Notes: generated by a model not told the origin, from the letters alone. DNA of 46,557 nt from an uncultured Bacilli bacterium (GCA_944331835.1 CALVIU010000004.1:1-46557), one strand, 5' to 3'. Shown: positions 8,810 to 17,810, numbered from the stretch's first letter. Program-made: numbers and translations.

Positions 8810-10288
8810 ATGGATGTAAGTTTAGAAACTTTAATAAATACCGTTTCTAGGTATAATTTATATGGTATAGAAAAGGTAAAGAAAGCTTATGAATTTGCTA
8901 AGATAAAGCATGCCGGTCAATATCGTGAAAGCGGCGAAGAATATATTACTCATCCTTTAGCAGTTGCCATTATATTAGCCAGATTGAATGCTGATACTGA
9001 TACAATTTGTGCTGGATTACTACATGATGTTATTGAAGATACTAACACCACCCAAGAGGATATAGCAGCAGAGTTTAGTTCATCTGTTGCTACTTTAGTT
9101 ATGGGGGTAACCAATTTAACTAGAGCATCTTTTAATAGTAAAATATCTTCTAATAATGCTAATTTACGAAAACTTATTTTAGGAATGAATAAAGATGTAC
9201 GTATTTTAATAATCAAACTTGCCGATAGACTTCACAATATGATGACCTTACAATACAAAAAAAATGTTGAAAAACAACATATGAAGGCAATGGAAACGTT
9301 AAGTATCTATGTCCCTATTGCTGAAGCGCTAGGGCTATATAATGTCAAATGTGATTTAGAAGATAAATGCTTTATGTTTTTAAAACCAGATGAATATAAA
9401 AAATATACTGATATTAGAAATAGATACAAAGAAAGTACCCAAAATTTAGTTGCAGAGGTAATCAGAAGAATAAATGAAGTCTTACTAGCCAACGATATTC
9501 CCAATACTATAAAATTTCGTTTGCAAAATGTTTATGGTATTTTTAAAAGTCTAATGTTGCGTGAATCACTTGAAGATATTCATGATTTTTTAGCTTTTAA
9601 AATTATCTTGGATGACATTGATGCTTGTTATTTATCCCTAAGACATGTTCATGAAACTTTTAAACCATTAACGCAATATTTTAAAGATTATATTAGTCTT
9701 CCCAAGCCTAATCACTATCAAGCTTTGCATACTACTGTAATTGGCCTTGAAAGTAAAATCTTACAAATGCAACTTAAAACTGCAAGTATGGAAAAAATTG
9801 CTAAATACGGTATAACTGATTTTTGGCATGGCGATGAAGATATCGGTGCCAAAGAAATGCAAGAGGCCTTAAAAGAAAATTATCATTTTTATAAAGCAGT
9901 CTTAGAAATAAACAAACTTGCAAGCAGTAATCAAGAATTTATTGAACTTATGAAGGATGAAGTTTTTGCTGAAAAAATCCATGTATTTACTAAAGATGGT
10001 ATTCTAATTGATGATTTAGCTAAAGGATCTACAGCACTGGATTTTGCATATCGTATTCACTCTGATATTGGAAATTCTATGGTTGCAGCTTTAGTAAATG
10101 GTAAATCTGTAAATTATGATTATGAACTAAAAGATGGAGATACTATTAGAATTATTACTGATTTCAATGCCGATGGTCCAACCAAAGAGTGGTTAAGTAT
10201 GGCTAAAACTGCTAGAGCTCACAAAAAAATAAGAGAATTTTTAAATAAACAAAAAAGAAATGGTCAATCGCGAACAAGATCACTTTGA
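8810..10288 (+). CDS. RelA/SpoT homologue: HD hydrolase, degenerate synthetase, TGS; no ACT domain
   Basis: Long RSH-type protein of 492 residues. The (p)ppGpp hydrolase (HD) site is complete: YRESGE (R39), H48, HDVIEDT (H72-D73), and LADRLHN (D139, N143). The synthetase region keeps D259 and Y303 (NHYQALHTTV), but the catalytic glutamate of the usual E-x-Q-I-R-T is glutamine (Q319 in LQMQLKT). The ATP-binding RPKHIYSIYRK segment reads RLQNVYGIFKS, losing key Lys/Ser positions. A TGS domain follows (about 389-450); the protein ends near residue 492 without the helical/ACT region of full-length Rel (about 730 residues). I infer a (p)ppGpp hydrolase with no synthetase activity. The start at 8810 follows GGGGTGGT; ATG 8795 lies upstream of that site. 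It overlaps the next gene end-to-end by 25 nt. Confidence 0.9.
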   Translation: MDVSLETLINTVSRYNLYGIEKVKKAYEFAKIKHAGQYRESGEEYITHPLAVAIILARLNADTDTICAGLLHDVIEDTNTTQEDIAAEFSSSVATLVMGVTNLTRASFNSKISSNNANLRKLILGMNKDVRILIIKLADRLHNMMTLQYKKNVEKQHMKAMETLSIYVPIAEALGLYNVKCDLEDKCFMFLKPDEYKKYTDIRNRYKESTQNLVAEVIRRINEVLLANDIPNTIKFRLQNVYGIFKSLMLRESLEDIHDFLAFKIILDDIDACYLSLRHVHETFKPLTQYFKDYISLPKPNHYQALHTTVIGLESKILQMQLKTASMEKIAKYGITDFWHGDEDIGAKEMQEALKENYHFYKAVLEINKLASSNQEFIELMKDEVFAEKIHVFTKDGILIDDLAKGSTALDFAYRIHSDIGNSMVAALVNGKSVNYDYELKDGDTIRIITDFNADGPTKEWLSMAKTARAHKKIREFLNKQKRNGQSRTRSL

Positions 10289-11181
10289 TAAATGTTCCTT
10301 TTTACCATTTCTTTATCTATTTCATTTAAAACACAAAACTTTTTAACCAACCATGTCGGTGCAATTAATTCATCGGCGATAGGGTCTCCAGTAATTCGTT
10401 CAACTACTATATTTTCATTTAAATATCTTAACTCTTCACACACGATATCGACATATTCATCCCGACTTAATACGTGAAAATTTTTCTTTTCATAAATACT
10501 CGCCAACTTTGTATTCTTAGGAATATATAACATATGAATCTTTATTCCATCTATTCCAAGATTATTTAAATATTTAACAGTATTTATCATATCTTCTTTA
10601 GTCTCATTGGGAAGCCCATTGATAATGTGAGCTACTGTAAATATGCTTCTTTCTTTAAGTTCCTTTACAGCCTCAGTAAAACACTTTACATCGTGACCCC
10701 GGTTGATATATTTAAGAGTATTATCATTGCTACTCTGAAGTCCTAACTCAATAGTTAAAAAGGTTTGTTTATTTAATTCACTTAAATAATCTAACCATTC
10801 ATCACTTAAGGCATCTGGCCTAGTTGCAATAGATACTCCTACAACTTTATCAATTACTAACAACTTATCAACCATATTTTTAAAATCTTGAATATTACCA
10901 TATGTATTAGTTCCCGACTGAAAGTAGGCGATATATAAACTGTTCGGCCACTTACGTTCCATAATATCTTTTGCTTTATTAAATTGACTAACAATATCCA
11001 TACTTCCATCACTAATGTTAGATGCACTTCTGCCACTGCAATATATGCAACCACCACTAGCATAATTTGGACAACTACTACCAATATCTAAAGGCACTTT
11101 AAATACTTTAGAACCAAACTTTCTTCTAAAAAAACAATTTAAAGTATAATATCTTTTATTATCGATTGTATTTTTAAACAT
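10264..11181 (-). CDS. YhcC/TIGR01212-family radical SAM protein
   Basis: Radical SAM enzyme of 305 residues. It opens with KRYYTLNCFFRRKFGSKVFK and then the cluster motif CPNYASGGCIYC, the unusual spaced cysteine pattern of the TIGR01212 group. It continues with FQSGTNTY, IATRPD and ELGLQSSND, all features of this family. The biochemical role is not established. The start at 11181 (MFKNTIDNK) is preferred because GGGTGATGGT lies just upstream; longer in-frame starts (to 11211) pass over that site. The upstream flank holds a tRNA fragment and terminator marking the edge of an island. Confidence 0.88.
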   Translation of the reverse strand: MFKNTIDNKRYYTLNCFFRRKFGSKVFKVPLDIGSSCPNYASGGCIYCSGRSASNISDGSMDIVSQFNKAKDIMERKWPNSLYIAYFQSGTNTYGNIQDFKNMVDKLLVIDKVVGVSIATRPDALSDEWLDYLSELNKQTFLTIELGLQSSNDNTLKYINRGHDVKCFTEAVKELKERSIFTVAHIINGLPNETKEDMINTVKYLNNLGIDGIKIHMLYIPKNTKLASIYEKKNFHVLSRDEYVDIVCEELRYLNENIVVERITGDPIADELIAPTWLVKKFCVLNEIDKEMVKRNIYQSDLVRD

Positions 11182-11220
11182 ACCATCACCCGACATTTCA
11201 TATTTTATCATATTCTAAAA

Positions 11221-11241
11221 TAAAAAGCCCATAAATACGGG
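11221..11241 (-). terminator. Hairpin with T-run downstream of the tRNA-Thr fragment
   Basis: On the minus strand GCCCG...TGGGC folds into a short hairpin followed by a T5 run. It closely resembles the hairpin downstream of the intact tRNA-Thr (18713-18735), so the copied segment extends past the tRNA 3' end. Confidence 0.6.
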
Positions 11242-11259
11242 CGAGTTTAGCATAATAAA

Positions 11260-11304
11260 TGGTGCTGGAAGCAGGATTCGAACCTGTGACCTATGCGTTA
11301 CGAG
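11260..11304 (-). pseudogene. 3' half of tRNA-Thr (attachment-site copy)
   Basis: The minus strand reads the anticodon loop CTCGTAA, the 3' anticodon-stem strand, variable loop, T-arm (TTCGAAT loop), acceptor 3' strand TTCCAGC and CCA. The 5' half (acceptor, D-arm, anticodon-stem 5' strand) is missing. The 17 nt at 11288-11304 are identical to 18782-18798 in the intact tRNA. The break at the anticodon loop is what a tRNA-targeting tyrosine recombinase leaves. Confidence 0.85.
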
Positions 11305-11397
11305 AACTATATTTTCATTTTTAAAAATTCTCACTTTATTTAAAAATAGACCTTTTTAAGGGCTTTTTTTGAATTTTTTTAAAATTTTTCAAAAAAA

Positions 11398-11424
11398 AAT
11401 AATGTGTTTTTATCACATTATTTT
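11398..11424 (-). terminator. Terminator downstream of the integrase remnant
   Basis: A perfect 9-bp stem (AATAATGTG/CACATTATT, 7-nt loop), with a run of nine T on the minus strand. It also has four T on the plus strand, so may act both ways. Confidence 0.7.
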
Positions 11425-11440
11425 AATGCGCTTTTTGTTA

Positions 11441-11461
11441 ATTCGCGACATTTTCGCGACA
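11441..11461. repeat. Left copy of the 21-bp island-end repeat
   Basis: ATTCGCGACATTTTCGCGAC plus A matches 18641-18661 with one mismatch in 21 bases. The unit itself contains TCGCGAC twice as a short direct repeat. It lies just beyond the integrase stop and may be a recombinase arm site or a remnant of a duplicated end. Confidence 0.6.
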
Positions 11462-11478
11462 ATAAAATTTTTACCTTT

Positions 11479-11967
11479 TTATAGTGCTTGTATAAGAAAT
11501 TCATCACCATATTTTTGTTTATATTCATCTAATTTATCCCATACGTTGTTAATGTCTAATTTGGATATATCAAGACTTTTAAAGATTGGATATTTTCGTT
11601 CTATATGTTCCTTTAATAATTTTATTTTTTCTTCTTCAGATACTAAAGTATTATGGAATATGACCTTATATAGTTCGTTTATCTCTTTGGTTGGGGCAAA
11701 GTTTATTCCATCGTATAAAGACAGCAACTGATTAAAATTAATTTTTATTATATTGTTATCATAATATTTATCAAAAACGCTAATTACCTTTTTATTTTTC
11801 TTTTTGTTTGCATGAGTATAAATAAAAGTGGTTGATAGTTGAGAGTGTCCCATGACTTCTTTAACTGTTGATGGACTAACATCTGGATTTTCATTTATTT
11901 GCATAATGCAATAACTATGCCTTAGACCGTGTAAAGTTACTTTTTTTAATTCATCAATATATCTTAA
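11479..11967 (-). pseudogene. Truncated tyrosine recombinase/integrase (C-terminal part)
   Basis: The readable frame runs from just after a stop codon (11968-11970) and holds the catalytic C-terminus only: the HxxR box as HGLRHSYCIM, then EVMGHSQLSTTFIYTH with the second histidine and the tyrosine nucleophile (the Y of IYTH). The N-terminal arm-binding and core-binding domains and the first catalytic arginine are missing. An ATG within the fragment at 11904 would drop the HxxR box, so no functional start exists. A long helical tail of about 110 residues follows the tyrosine, which is unusual for the family. The neighbouring tRNA 3' half identifies it as the remnant of the island's integrase. 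Confidence 0.82.
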
Positions 11968-12240
11968 TCAAATGATCAATATTGATTTTACCAACAAATA
12001 TATCGATATCAGGAAAAAGACAAATTGGTATATTTTCATCATAATATTTATAATCAAGTAATTGTTGAATTGTGTACTTTGGAGTTGATAATATTTTTTG
12101 TTTTAGTATTATTATCTCCACTACTTTGTAAAAAACAATATTTACAACCATTTGGACATCCTAAAATTAAATTTACTGCTAACCAGCTTTAATACATTTC
12201 AATAACTGCCATAACCCTATCGCTTCCTAATGGCTTATAG
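11954..12240 (-). pseudogene. Remnant of a radical SAM gene
   Basis: Reading the minus strand, KPLGSDRVMAVIEMY is followed by an in-frame stop, then AVNLILGCPNGCKYCFLQ with a perfect CxxxCxxC cluster motif. After about 15 more residues the frame ends and similar-looking sequence continues in another frame (TIQQLLDYKYYDENIPICLF to about 11954). One stop and at least one frameshift within 290 nt mark it as decayed. The GC-x3-C-x2-CFLQ context recalls spore-photoproduct-lyase-like proteins, but the family is uncertain. Confidence 0.6.
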
Positions 12241-12315
12241 TATAGTATGAAAAAAGCAGTTTTCTTCACTGCAATTTTACAATTACATTTGCATATTTGA
12301 AACCAATTATAAAAT

Positions 12316-12352
12316 AGAAAGTTAGTTAAACAATTTATTTAACTAACTTTCT
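12316..12352 (-). terminator. Terminator of the radical SAM-HprK-HelD operon
   Basis: A perfect 15-bp inverted repeat (12316-12330 with 12338-12352) and a 7-nt loop that contains the helD-like stop codon. A TATTTTAT tail follows on the minus strand. Confidence 0.75.
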
Positions 12353-14500
12353 TGAACTGGGAAATTCTCTTGTAATATTAAAAACTGGACATAATTCTTT
12401 ATCGTAAAGTATCTCTAATTTATGTAATGCTCTAGTACATGCAACATATAATAAGTGCATATCAACATTATCATTAATATCATATGTATTGCTTGAAGCA
12501 TCGTTGATAATTACTGCATCAAATTCTAACCCCTTTGCCAAAGCACTTGTAACCACACAAATACCACCATTATATTCATTGTCTTTAGCGGTAATATGTG
12601 TTGCATCAATATTTTCACTAATTAGACTATCATAAACCTTTTTGGCTTCTTTTTCATTTTTACAGATTATTGCAATTGTTTTATAACCTTGATTTTGCAA
12701 TTCTAGTATTTTATTTACTTTATAACTATTGTTTTTAGTTTTTTCTTCAATTAATACCGAATCACCATGTCTAATTACTGGTGTGGCATCTGGTAATCCC
12801 AAACAATACAAAATATTATTAGCATTTTCAGTAATTTCTGCAGTTGTTCTATAACTTCTATCAATTTTTATTAACTCACAATCACCATTAAAAATGCTAT
12901 CGCCAACTTCTTCCCAATTTGCAATACTTCGATATGAATATATTGATTGAGCTAAATCACCATATATCGAAAATGTACTATTTGGAAACATTTCTCTTAA
13001 CACTGCAAAATGAAACAATCCATAATCTTGAGCTTCATCAATTACAATATGACGATATTGATTATCATTACCATGTAGCATATAATTTAAATGTAATAAT
13101 GGTGCCATGTCTTCAAAAGAAATTTTCTTTTTTCTTAATAATCCGAGCGTATCATTTTGTAATGCAGTTATTTCCGCTTCTGTTATGTCATCAGCATATA
13201 ATTGTATATTTGCTACAAAAATTTTGTATAAGTCTAAAACTTTAACATTTAATTTTTTAAAATATTCTCTAATATACTTTACTCCCTTATTTTTAACAAA
13301 GTCGTATAGTTTTTGACTTTCTTCAATTGCTTCAATTCTCTTTGGATCATTTTTTGGTAAATTAATATAAATTTTACGATATTTTTCATTTAGTTTTTCA
13401 TAAATCTCATTCATATTATCCTTATATTTTTTCACAAAATAATTACAAGCGGAAGCAAAATTAGGATAATTTGATGAAGCGGTAAACAAAAGGTTTCTAA
13501 TTTCTTGTCTACTAAATATTTCTTCTCCATCAATAATAATTCCTTTACCAACAATATTAAAATCAAGATAATCTTTAATAAATTTATCTAAAGCATTTTT
13601 ATATCTTAATGAGGATTTAAAATTTCTAACAGCTTTTATTTCTTCGCTTACATAACTAGTGTCATCTACAGTAAATTTTTCACCCAAAATATCGTTTAAC
13701 ATTTCCAAAAATGTTTTTTGTTCTACCGGAGAAGTTTCTAATTCAGGTAATATTGAAGAAATATAATTCAAGAAATATTTATTAGGACCTATAATCAAAA
13801 ATTCAGTAGATTTGATTTTATTTTCCAAAGCATATATTAAATATGCTATTCGGTGTAATGCTACTGATGTTTTTCCAGAACCTGCAACGCCTTGAACTAT
13901 AATATTATCAGTTATTGGCTTTCTTATTATTTGGTTTTGTTCTTTCTGAATTGATGCTATTATTGTTTTCATTTTATTATCAGCATTTGTTGACAAATAT
14001 GGTTTAAGCAATTCATCATTTGTAACCAAACTTGTATCTTGAACATCAATTAATTCACTATTTTTTATATTTATTTGTCTCTTTAAATTTAATTTACCTG
14101 TAACAACTCCCATTGGGCTATTGTATGCAACATCTCCCAACTCACTATCATAATACAAACTACTTATTGGAGCTCTCCAATCAGTTACTAAACTTTCAGT
14201 ATCAGAAGAAATCCCCTTTCTTCCAATATAAATTTTTTGACTATTATCTGAATCAGTTAATGAAAAATCAATTCTTCCAAAGTAAGGAGTAGGAATAGAT
14301 CGTTTTAAAGACTCAATTCTTTCTGTAGCATCAGATGCTTTAGCATTAATATTAAAATGCTCTCCTCGTTTTCTATCCTCAAAAGACAAAGAAATACCAG
14401 TTTTATGTAATTCTCGTAATTTTTCTTCTTCCTTTGCTATTTCTATATCAATTTTTTCTAAAACATGATCCAAATATTTCTTTTCTTCTAAATCTATCAT
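12335..14500 (-). CDS. helD: HelD-like RNA polymerase recycling ATPase (UvrD/Rep superfamily 1)
   Basis: Protein of 721 residues. A charged N-terminal coiled coil (residues 1-50) matches the HelD arm that enters the RNA polymerase secondary channel. The segment VTDWRAPISSLYYD and a long insertion in the first motor domain are also HelD-like. Motor motifs: GVAGSGKTSVALHR (Walker A), VIDEAQDY, FSIYGDLAQSIYSYR, IDRSYRTTAEI, ALAKGLEFDAVII and YVACTRALHKL. Known HelD proteins release stalled polymerase and nucleic acid, and some (HelR) displace rifampicin. It is the last gene of the island operon: the HprK-like gene ends 19 nt upstream. AGGAGGTTAATA supports the start. Assignment to HelD rather than a DNA-repair helicase rests on the N-terminus and DWRAPI motif. 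Confidence 0.85.
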   Translation of the reverse strand: MIDLEEKKYLDHVLEKIDIEIAKEEEKLRELHKTGISLSFEDRKRGEHFNINAKASDATERIESLKRSIPTPYFGRIDFSLTDSDNSQKIYIGRKGISSDTESLVTDWRAPISSLYYDSELGDVAYNSPMGVVTGKLNLKRQINIKNSELIDVQDTSLVTNDELLKPYLSTNADNKMKTIIASIQKEQNQIIRKPITDNIIVQGVAGSGKTSVALHRIAYLIYALENKIKSTEFLIIGPNKYFLNYISSILPELETSPVEQKTFLEMLNDILGEKFTVDDTSYVSEEIKAVRNFKSSLRYKNALDKFIKDYLDFNIVGKGIIIDGEEIFSRQEIRNLLFTASSNYPNFASACNYFVKKYKDNMNEIYEKLNEKYRKIYINLPKNDPKRIEAIEESQKLYDFVKNKGVKYIREYFKKLNVKVLDLYKIFVANIQLYADDITEAEITALQNDTLGLLRKKKISFEDMAPLLHLNYMLHGNDNQYRHIVIDEAQDYGLFHFAVLREMFPNSTFSIYGDLAQSIYSYRSIANWEEVGDSIFNGDCELIKIDRSYRTTAEITENANNILYCLGLPDATPVIRHGDSVLIEEKTKNNSYKVNKILELQNQGYKTIAIICKNEKEAKKVYDSLISENIDATHITAKDNEYNGGICVVTSALAKGLEFDAVIINDASSNTYDINDNVDMHLLYVACTRALHKLEILYDKELCPVFNITREFPSSRKLVK

Positions 14501-14519
14501 TATTAACCTCCTGATATAC

Positions 14520-15515
14520 TTATTTTTTTAAAACAAGTTTTCTTATAATATTTGTAAATTCTCTTGTTGTATTTTCATTTTGTCTACAACTATAACTTGG
14601 TATATTAATTGCTTCTTCTAATGTAATGTTTCGATTTATTTCCCTACCTAGTTGTATGTCCCTAAAGAAAATGGTAGTATCGTGAACTAGGCTCATATAT
14701 TGGTCTAAAATTAAATCACGAACTTGCTCAGGTTTTAATCTTTGAAATACAGGTTGTTCAATAAATGGATCATAAGTAGGAGTTATAATACATGTGATAG
14801 GAGCATCAAAAACTTGTTTTACATTATTTAAAGAAGCAAGCTCATTATCATTTAAAACAATATTATTTCCTTCAAGCATATTCTTATTTTTAATGGCTAT
14901 TCCTCTTTCTAAAGCCAGTTTAACATATTTTTGATTTTCTGGCCGTGCACAAAATTGAGGGCTGAGCCTAATTGATACAGACTGTGCAATACCATATCCC
15001 ATCATTTGTTGCCCATTGTATTTTAATGCGATTTTATCATTTGTAACGCTATTGAATCCATTATTCATTAAATTTAACATGCAAATTGTTTTGCCACTAT
15101 TTCTTCCAGCAACAAACAATACTCCATTTCCATTTTGTTCCACACAAGATGAATGTACACCTAGATATCCATCTATTTCCAAAAATCTATTAAATAAATT
15201 AGCAACAAAATATTGAATTAAAAAATTTCTATACTCTATTGTGCTAGCCTGAAAATTTGTTGCAAAACACATTTTAGAACTATTATCAATATAACAATCT
15301 AAAGTTGCATTATCAAACCATTTATCTACCATCCTATAATATTTTCCATTTGGTTTTGAAATATTTTCGGATATAATCAATGTATAAGTCGGATTACTAT
15401 TACACTTGGAAAATAACAAATGATTTTTGAAATGTTCTTTAATTAGTTGTTCAATATATTCATCACAAATTATATTTAATACAATATTATTATACACTAA
15501 ACTAAACTCTTTCAT
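14520..15515 (-). CDS. HPr-kinase-like P-loop protein of a modification operon
   Basis: Protein of 331 residues resembling the HprK C-terminal kinase domain found in peptide-modification clusters. Visible: GVHSSCVEQNGNGVLFVAGR with a conserved histidine (H121), Walker A variant AGRNSGKT (136-143), and the following NGFNSVTNDKIAL where the usual catalytic DD is ND (159-160). The N-terminal 115 residues are unlike HprK's regulatory domain. Such HprK-like proteins occur with lasso-peptide and radical SAM clusters; at least one (in the paeninodin cluster) phosphorylates its precursor peptide. It lies 15 nt downstream of the SPASM gene and 19 nt upstream of helD, all on one strand, so it is probably co-expressed with them. 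Kinase activity is an inference. Confidence 0.72.
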   Translation of the reverse strand: MKEFSLVYNNIVLNIICDEYIEQLIKEHFKNHLLFSKCNSNPTYTLIISENISKPNGKYYRMVDKWFDNATLDCYIDNSSKMCFATNFQASTIEYRNFLIQYFVANLFNRFLEIDGYLGVHSSCVEQNGNGVLFVAGRNSGKTICMLNLMNNGFNSVTNDKIALKYNGQQMMGYGIAQSVSIRLSPQFCARPENQKYVKLALERGIAIKNKNMLEGNNIVLNDNELASLNNVKQVFDAPITCIITPTYDPFIEQPVFQRLKPEQVRDLILDQYMSLVHDTTIFFRDIQLGREINRNITLEEAINIPSYSCRQNENTTREFTNIIRKLVLKK

Positions 15516-15530
15516 TTTGCCTCTTATATT

Positions 15531-16661
15531 TTACTTTAAGTTTCTTTTCAACGGACAAAGCGGATCAACATCATCTAAATTTCCTAATTCAAATAACACT
15601 CTAGCTCTACAACCCCCACGACAAACTTTATAATTAGAACATTTTTTGCAAATTTCATTTCCTTTAATATTAGATACTTGTAAACTTTTTTTCCAAAGTT
15701 CACTATAATCATCATTTTTTATATTTCCAATATTAAAATCACTTCCCCAAAAAATACAAGGAGAATAGTTTCCTATTTCATCTATCCAAACTGCTTCTTT
15801 TCCACAGTGACATCCAAAACCATTTGTTCCTATCCAAAATTTATTATTGGGCATATTTGGATAAACAATTTCAATTTTATTAGATTTGATTTTTTTCATA
15901 TTATCTAGAAATCTAATATACTCATCTTGATTAATTGTTAAATCTTTACCAACAGCTCGTCCAAACGATAATAGAGGTGTATATCTAACTAAATCTATAT
16001 CATATTTTTCAGCAATTTTCAATAAATCATCTACCTCATCTATATTATATTTATTTATAGACATTCTTAAAGCTGTCCTACCTTTATAATATTTTTTTAA
16101 CAATTGAAGAGCTGCAATTGTTTTATCAAATGTGCCTTTCCCCCTTAATTTTTCATGATTATCTTTCATTCCTTCAAAACTAACCCATAAATAATCTACA
16201 TCTAAATTATTTAGTCTTTCAATAATTTCCTTTGTCAACAATAATCCATTTGTAACTATAGAAACGGCCAATTGTTTTTCTTTTCCATATTCCAAAATAT
16301 CAAACAAATCGGTTCTTGTAAATGGCTCACCTCCGCCTAAGCATATAAAGAATGTTCCATTTTCTACCATAGAATCAAATAAATTATACATATCCTTTGT
16401 TGTTAGCTCTTTATCTTTTAAATTTCCAGAATCAGAAAAACATTGTATACATCTTAAATTGCACTTTTTCGTTAAATTCATTGAAATCTTTAAAGGAGCA
16501 CTAATAGAATTTTCTCTACCATTATTTATTAACTTATACTCACCATCAAGCATTTTTTTTATTTGATTAGCAACATTTTTGTCATAATAAAACTCCTTTT
16601 TCATTTTAGAATCATATACTCTAATTCCAAAATATTCTTCTACTATAAAATATCTTTGCAT
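15531..16661 (-). CDS. Radical SAM/SPASM peptide-maturase-like protein
   Basis: Protein of 376 residues. A short N-terminal segment (1-55) resembles a degenerate PqqD/RRE-like leader binder. The radical SAM cluster motif is CNLRCIQC (C67, C71, C74), followed by CLGGGEPF, IVTNGLLL and VSFEG. The C-terminal SPASM domain has CHCGKEA, YSPCIFW, CKKCSNYKVCRGGCRA and DPLCP, enough cysteines for two auxiliary Fe-S clusters. This layout is typical of enzymes that cross-link or epimerise ribosomal peptides (PqqE, AlbA, sactisynthases) and anaerobic sulfatase maturases. The start follows AAGGAGGGAAA and overlaps the end of the upstream radical SAM gene by 19 nt. No precursor peptide gene is visible. Confidence 0.85.
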   Translation of the reverse strand: MQRYFIVEEYFGIRVYDSKMKKEFYYDKNVANQIKKMLDGEYKLINNGRENSISAPLKISMNLTKKCNLRCIQCFSDSGNLKDKELTTKDMYNLFDSMVENGTFFICLGGGEPFTRTDLFDILEYGKEKQLAVSIVTNGLLLTKEIIERLNNLDVDYLWVSFEGMKDNHEKLRGKGTFDKTIAALQLLKKYYKGRTALRMSINKYNIDEVDDLLKIAEKYDIDLVRYTPLLSFGRAVGKDLTINQDEYIRFLDNMKKIKSNKIEIVYPNMPNNKFWIGTNGFGCHCGKEAVWIDEIGNYSPCIFWGSDFNIGNIKNDDYSELWKKSLQVSNIKGNEICKKCSNYKVCRGGCRARVLFELGNLDDVDPLCPLKRNLK

Positions 16662-17803
16662 TTTCCCTCCTTATACTTTATTGATGTTGTATGTCCATTT
16701 TTATGTGCATCTAAATTTTTTCCACAAGTTCTCGAGCAACATTTTGGTTTGCCGCTTTTTATTGAATTACATTTAAAATTTTTAACTAATTGTTCAAAAA
16801 AATAGCCATTAACTATTTTCTCAATAGAATTATCAAATGCTGACAAGTTATCCTTAATATATAAATTATATTCATTCAACTCACTTACATCAGTTACATT
16901 ATGAACGGTTTTATAACAAACTTGCTGGTATACAGAACAACACGGAAATACTTCTCCCTTTGCACTAATAAAAATGCCTCCAGTTTTTAAAGCTTCACAA
17001 TCAATTTCATTCATGTCCAAATAATTGTCTATATTGCCATACCGTTTCATAAGCTCAAACATTTTATCTTCAGTACTATTTCGATATAATGGATTTTCTG
17101 GTAATTCAATATAATATTTAATATTTCCGTCATTATCATATACAGGATGCTTCCCATAATCAGCAATAGTACTATCTAGGTTACAATCCTTTTCATATAA
17201 GTTTTTTAAAAATCTGCTTGTTTTTTTTACTTGAAAACTTTTAAATCCTAATTCTTCACTTATCTTTTTTGCATCTTCAACTTGATTCTCATTATGTTTA
17301 AATACGATAAAATCCCATTGAGCTTTACCACCATTATTTATAAATGCACTTGCATTTTTTATTATTCTGTCATATTTCGTATTGCACCTATGAAGTGAAT
17401 GGATATCTCCAATGCCATCAATACCAAATATTACTGAGCAATTATAATCTTTTACTATTAAAGCTAAATCTTTCCACCAATTTTCATCATATAATCCACC
17501 ATTAGTATAAATATCTATATCAACATTATTATTACATTCATAAAAATATTTTAAAATTGCTTTTAAATCTTTATTACAAATTGGTTCGCCATATACTCCA
17601 CATATACTTATTAAATTTAATTTTTTTATAAAACTAGGTTTTAAAATTTTTTTGATATCATTTAAAGTCAATTCTAAAATTGACAAGTCCTTTCTCACCT
17701 TGCCTTTAAAATTCCTATTACACATAGGGCACATAGCATTACATTTAGTTGTTAGTTCTAAATGTAATCCACTTATATAATCATAAACAAAACCTTTTCC
17801 CAT
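16643..17803 (-). CDS. Second radical SAM protein of the island operon
   Basis: Protein of 386 residues. The cluster motif is CNAMCPMC (C21, C25, C28) very near the N-terminus after HLELTTK. ICGVYGEPICN replaces the usual GGEP motif, and IYTNGG and VIFGIDGI follow. The C-terminal part has GEVFPCCSVYQQVC and CCSRTCGKN, giving a SPASM/twitch-like auxiliary cluster site. It therefore differs clearly from the SPASM partner downstream; the two are not simple duplicates. It is the first gene of the operon; its ATG sits almost at the predicted transcription start and has no Shine-Dalgarno site. The substrate is unknown. Confidence 0.8.
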   Translation of the reverse strand: MGKGFVYDYISGLHLELTTKCNAMCPMCNRNFKGKVRKDLSILELTLNDIKKILKPSFIKKLNLISICGVYGEPICNKDLKAILKYFYECNNNVDIDIYTNGGLYDENWWKDLALIVKDYNCSVIFGIDGIGDIHSLHRCNTKYDRIIKNASAFINNGGKAQWDFIVFKHNENQVEDAKKISEELGFKSFQVKKTSRFLKNLYEKDCNLDSTIADYGKHPVYDNDGNIKYYIELPENPLYRNSTEDKMFELMKRYGNIDNYLDMNEIDCEALKTGGIFISAKGEVFPCCSVYQQVCYKTVHNVTDVSELNEYNLYIKDNLSAFDNSIEKIVNGYFFEQLVKNFKCNSIKSGKPKCCSRTCGKNLDAHKNGHTTSIKYKEGKCKDIL

Positions 17804-17810
17804 GAGTTTT

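Noticed and set aside
11260-11304. A second functional tRNA-Thr gene
   Set aside because: Only the 3' half is present; the acceptor 5' strand, D-arm and half of the anticodon stem are missing.
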